64,000 nucleotides of DNA from Myrica gale (taxonomy: Eukaryota; Streptophyta; Magnoliopsida; Fagales; Myricaceae): positions 17,060,001 through 17,124,000 of the forward strand of contig OZ005604.1 of assembly GCA_963930655.1 (NCBI GenBank), given 5' to 3'. The position numbers and the translations under genes were made by a program. Below the pieces are notes generated by a model, which was not told the origin of the DNA, ran no database searches, and saw only the letters and a program-made list of their open reading frames with translations. Shown here in pieces: positions 62,721-64,000 of this stretch; position 1 is the first letter of the stretch; every line of letters begins with the position of its first letter.

Positions 62721-63947
62721 TGATTGACTGTTTGGCAGATTTTAAAGTTCTGTGTTTTGGTTGGAGTATGGGCAGAATTGGTGGTATGCAGATTTTGGTT
62801 GGCTGACTTAACTGGCAGAAATTGGTTTTGTAGATATTGGTTTTGTTTTATTTGGTTGGCAGATATAGGTGGTAGCAGGTAAGTGATTTTGTATTTTGTA
62901 GTTAGATATTAGTTTTGCAGAAATTGGTTCTTTTTAATTTTGGTGTTGGCAGATATAGGTTTTGCAAATATTGATATTCATTCAAGTTTGGTCACAATGA
63001 CTATAATAAGCATGACAGTCATTTCATTACAACGGAGATAATATCATACAACAAAATACATCCATTACATTACAACAAAACACATTACAACACAAGTTCC
63101 TGCCATAACAGCTTACAGATACATGCTGCAGAGTCGAATGAACAATATGACCCAGCTATATGGTTACAAGCCAAAGTTTTTGCTGTGATTGCCAAATGAA
63201 CAATGCACCAAGAAAATTTGGGCAGCATGACCCCCATAATATGCCCACCCAAATACCTTAATACATATTATTCAATACATCCCAATTACAGCTTAATTGC
63301 ATCTCCACTTCTGCAACCTTCAAGATGGTACCGAAACTTCTGCAACCTTCAACATGGCACCAAAACTTGTGCAGAGAAGCTAGCAAAGCCTTCATGTTCC
63401 AAATAAGTGGGGAAATGTGGATATTGTCGCCAGCGACTCCAGCGACTGCGATGGCTCTTAGAACTTGAATTGCTCTCCTGAGCAAGCGCACAACATGTTT
63501 TCCAGAAAGAAGTGGGGAAATGTGGATATTTCTTTGTCAATGAGGTAACAAACTCATGTCTTAGAGATCGCTATCACAGGGACAAAGCTGAAAGTAAGTG
63601 AAAACTGACTTTGTAAAACCCCAAATCACAAAATCAAGCGTTTCCAGAAATACATTGACTTAAAGCCATGGCCATTAAAAAGTTTCCACTTAAAAATCAT
63701 CGACGTAATTGCAGAATCAGCACTATTACCCCCAAAAATCCATAGAAAAGTTATTTTCAGCAGCTATCATTTGGAAAGAAGTGAATGCGAACAACAAAAA
63801 GAGCACACAAGTCAGCAGAGTTTCATAACGAACCCCAGTAACATTTTGAAGGGAAAAACAATCCCACCAAAAGGAATCAGAGACAAGGAGGGAGCATTGC
63901 ATACGACGAACAAGACGACGACAAAAGGAATCAGAGTCCTCGAAGCC
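62721..63947. other. Intergenic with short local repeats
   Basis: Tandem 'acttctgcaacctt' units at about 63307-63350, and a 'gtggggaaatgtggata' unit at about 63409 and 63511. No supported gene. Confidence 0.4.
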
Positions 63948-64000
63948 ATGAAAGCTACCTCTCTGCTCGAGTCTTCTTCATTTCTGGGTTTGGGTTTTTT
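63948..64000 (+). CDS. Possible start of a gene running off the window
   Basis: An ATG at 63948 opens a Ser/Leu-rich frame (MKATSLLESSSFLGLG) to the window edge, with a G at -3 (AAGCC before the ATG), the look of a plastid or secretory N-terminus. Only 17 codons are visible, so this is a guess. Confidence 0.2.
   Translation, partial: MKATSLLESSSFLGLGF

Noticed and set aside
62405..62960. Regularly spaced repeats considered as a CRISPR array
   Set aside because: Units are imperfect, contiguous and without unique spacers, in a plant nuclear context.

Overview
This is a plant nuclear genome window, almost certainly from a eudicot. It holds intron-rich genes with GT-AG introns, AT-rich spacers and many nested or adjacent transposons. 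The protein families (class IV HD-ZIP, GLR3-type glutamate receptor-like channel, plant septum-promoting GTPase, EXPERA/TMEM97-like protein) are typical of land plants. The species cannot be named from sequence alone.

Layout. 1-15 kb is almost gene-free. It holds a solo LTR (750-1770), a probable hAT relic (2601-3191) and two Mutator-like foldback elements with exact 9-bp target duplications (4069-4998 and 7421-8790). 15.4-21.3 kb holds an 11-exon HD-ZIP IV gene on the + strand, the probable orthologue of Arabidopsis HDG2 in the ATML1/PDF2 group. It has an L1 box about 1 kb upstream and two tandem splice acceptors that choose between two N-termini. 22.8-28.0 kb is a complete but non-autonomous LTR retrotransposon: it has LTRs, a PPT, a degenerate PBS, gag-like coding and a 5-bp TSD, but no pol. 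28.7-34.7 kb holds one CACTA terminus, a 5'-truncated LINE, a small MULE-type MITE and a second, unidentified retroposed sequence.

35.7-37.2 kb holds a two-exon TMEM97/EXPERA-like gene (-) whose expected ATG reads ACG. 37.6-38.3 kb holds two sister MITEs. 38.5-40.7 kb holds a broken copy (+) of a small conserved plant gene, with a stop codon in exon 1, a perfect 29-bp inverted duplication at exon 2 and a MITE in its second intron. 41.8-44.4 kb is a six-exon Spg1-like GTPase gene (-). 46.2-51.2 kb is a full-length hAT transposon with TIRs, 8-bp TSDs, GC-rich subterminal repeats and a transposase reading frame broken by three TGA codons. 51.8-53.0 kb is a Pack-MULE-like element carrying a cytochrome P450 fragment. 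54.0-59.4 kb is a complete six-exon GLR3.4-like receptor-channel gene (-) with a 32-nt micro-exon in the pore region. 60-64 kb has no gene I can support, but contains a GC-rich patch, a TATTTGG-type minisatellite and short repeats.

The host genes are independent, each with its own promoter, and form no operon or pathway. The strongest findings are the precisely delimited transposons, the tandem acceptors of the HD-ZIP gene, the start-codon loss in the TMEM97-like gene and the palindromic lesion in the small pseudogene.
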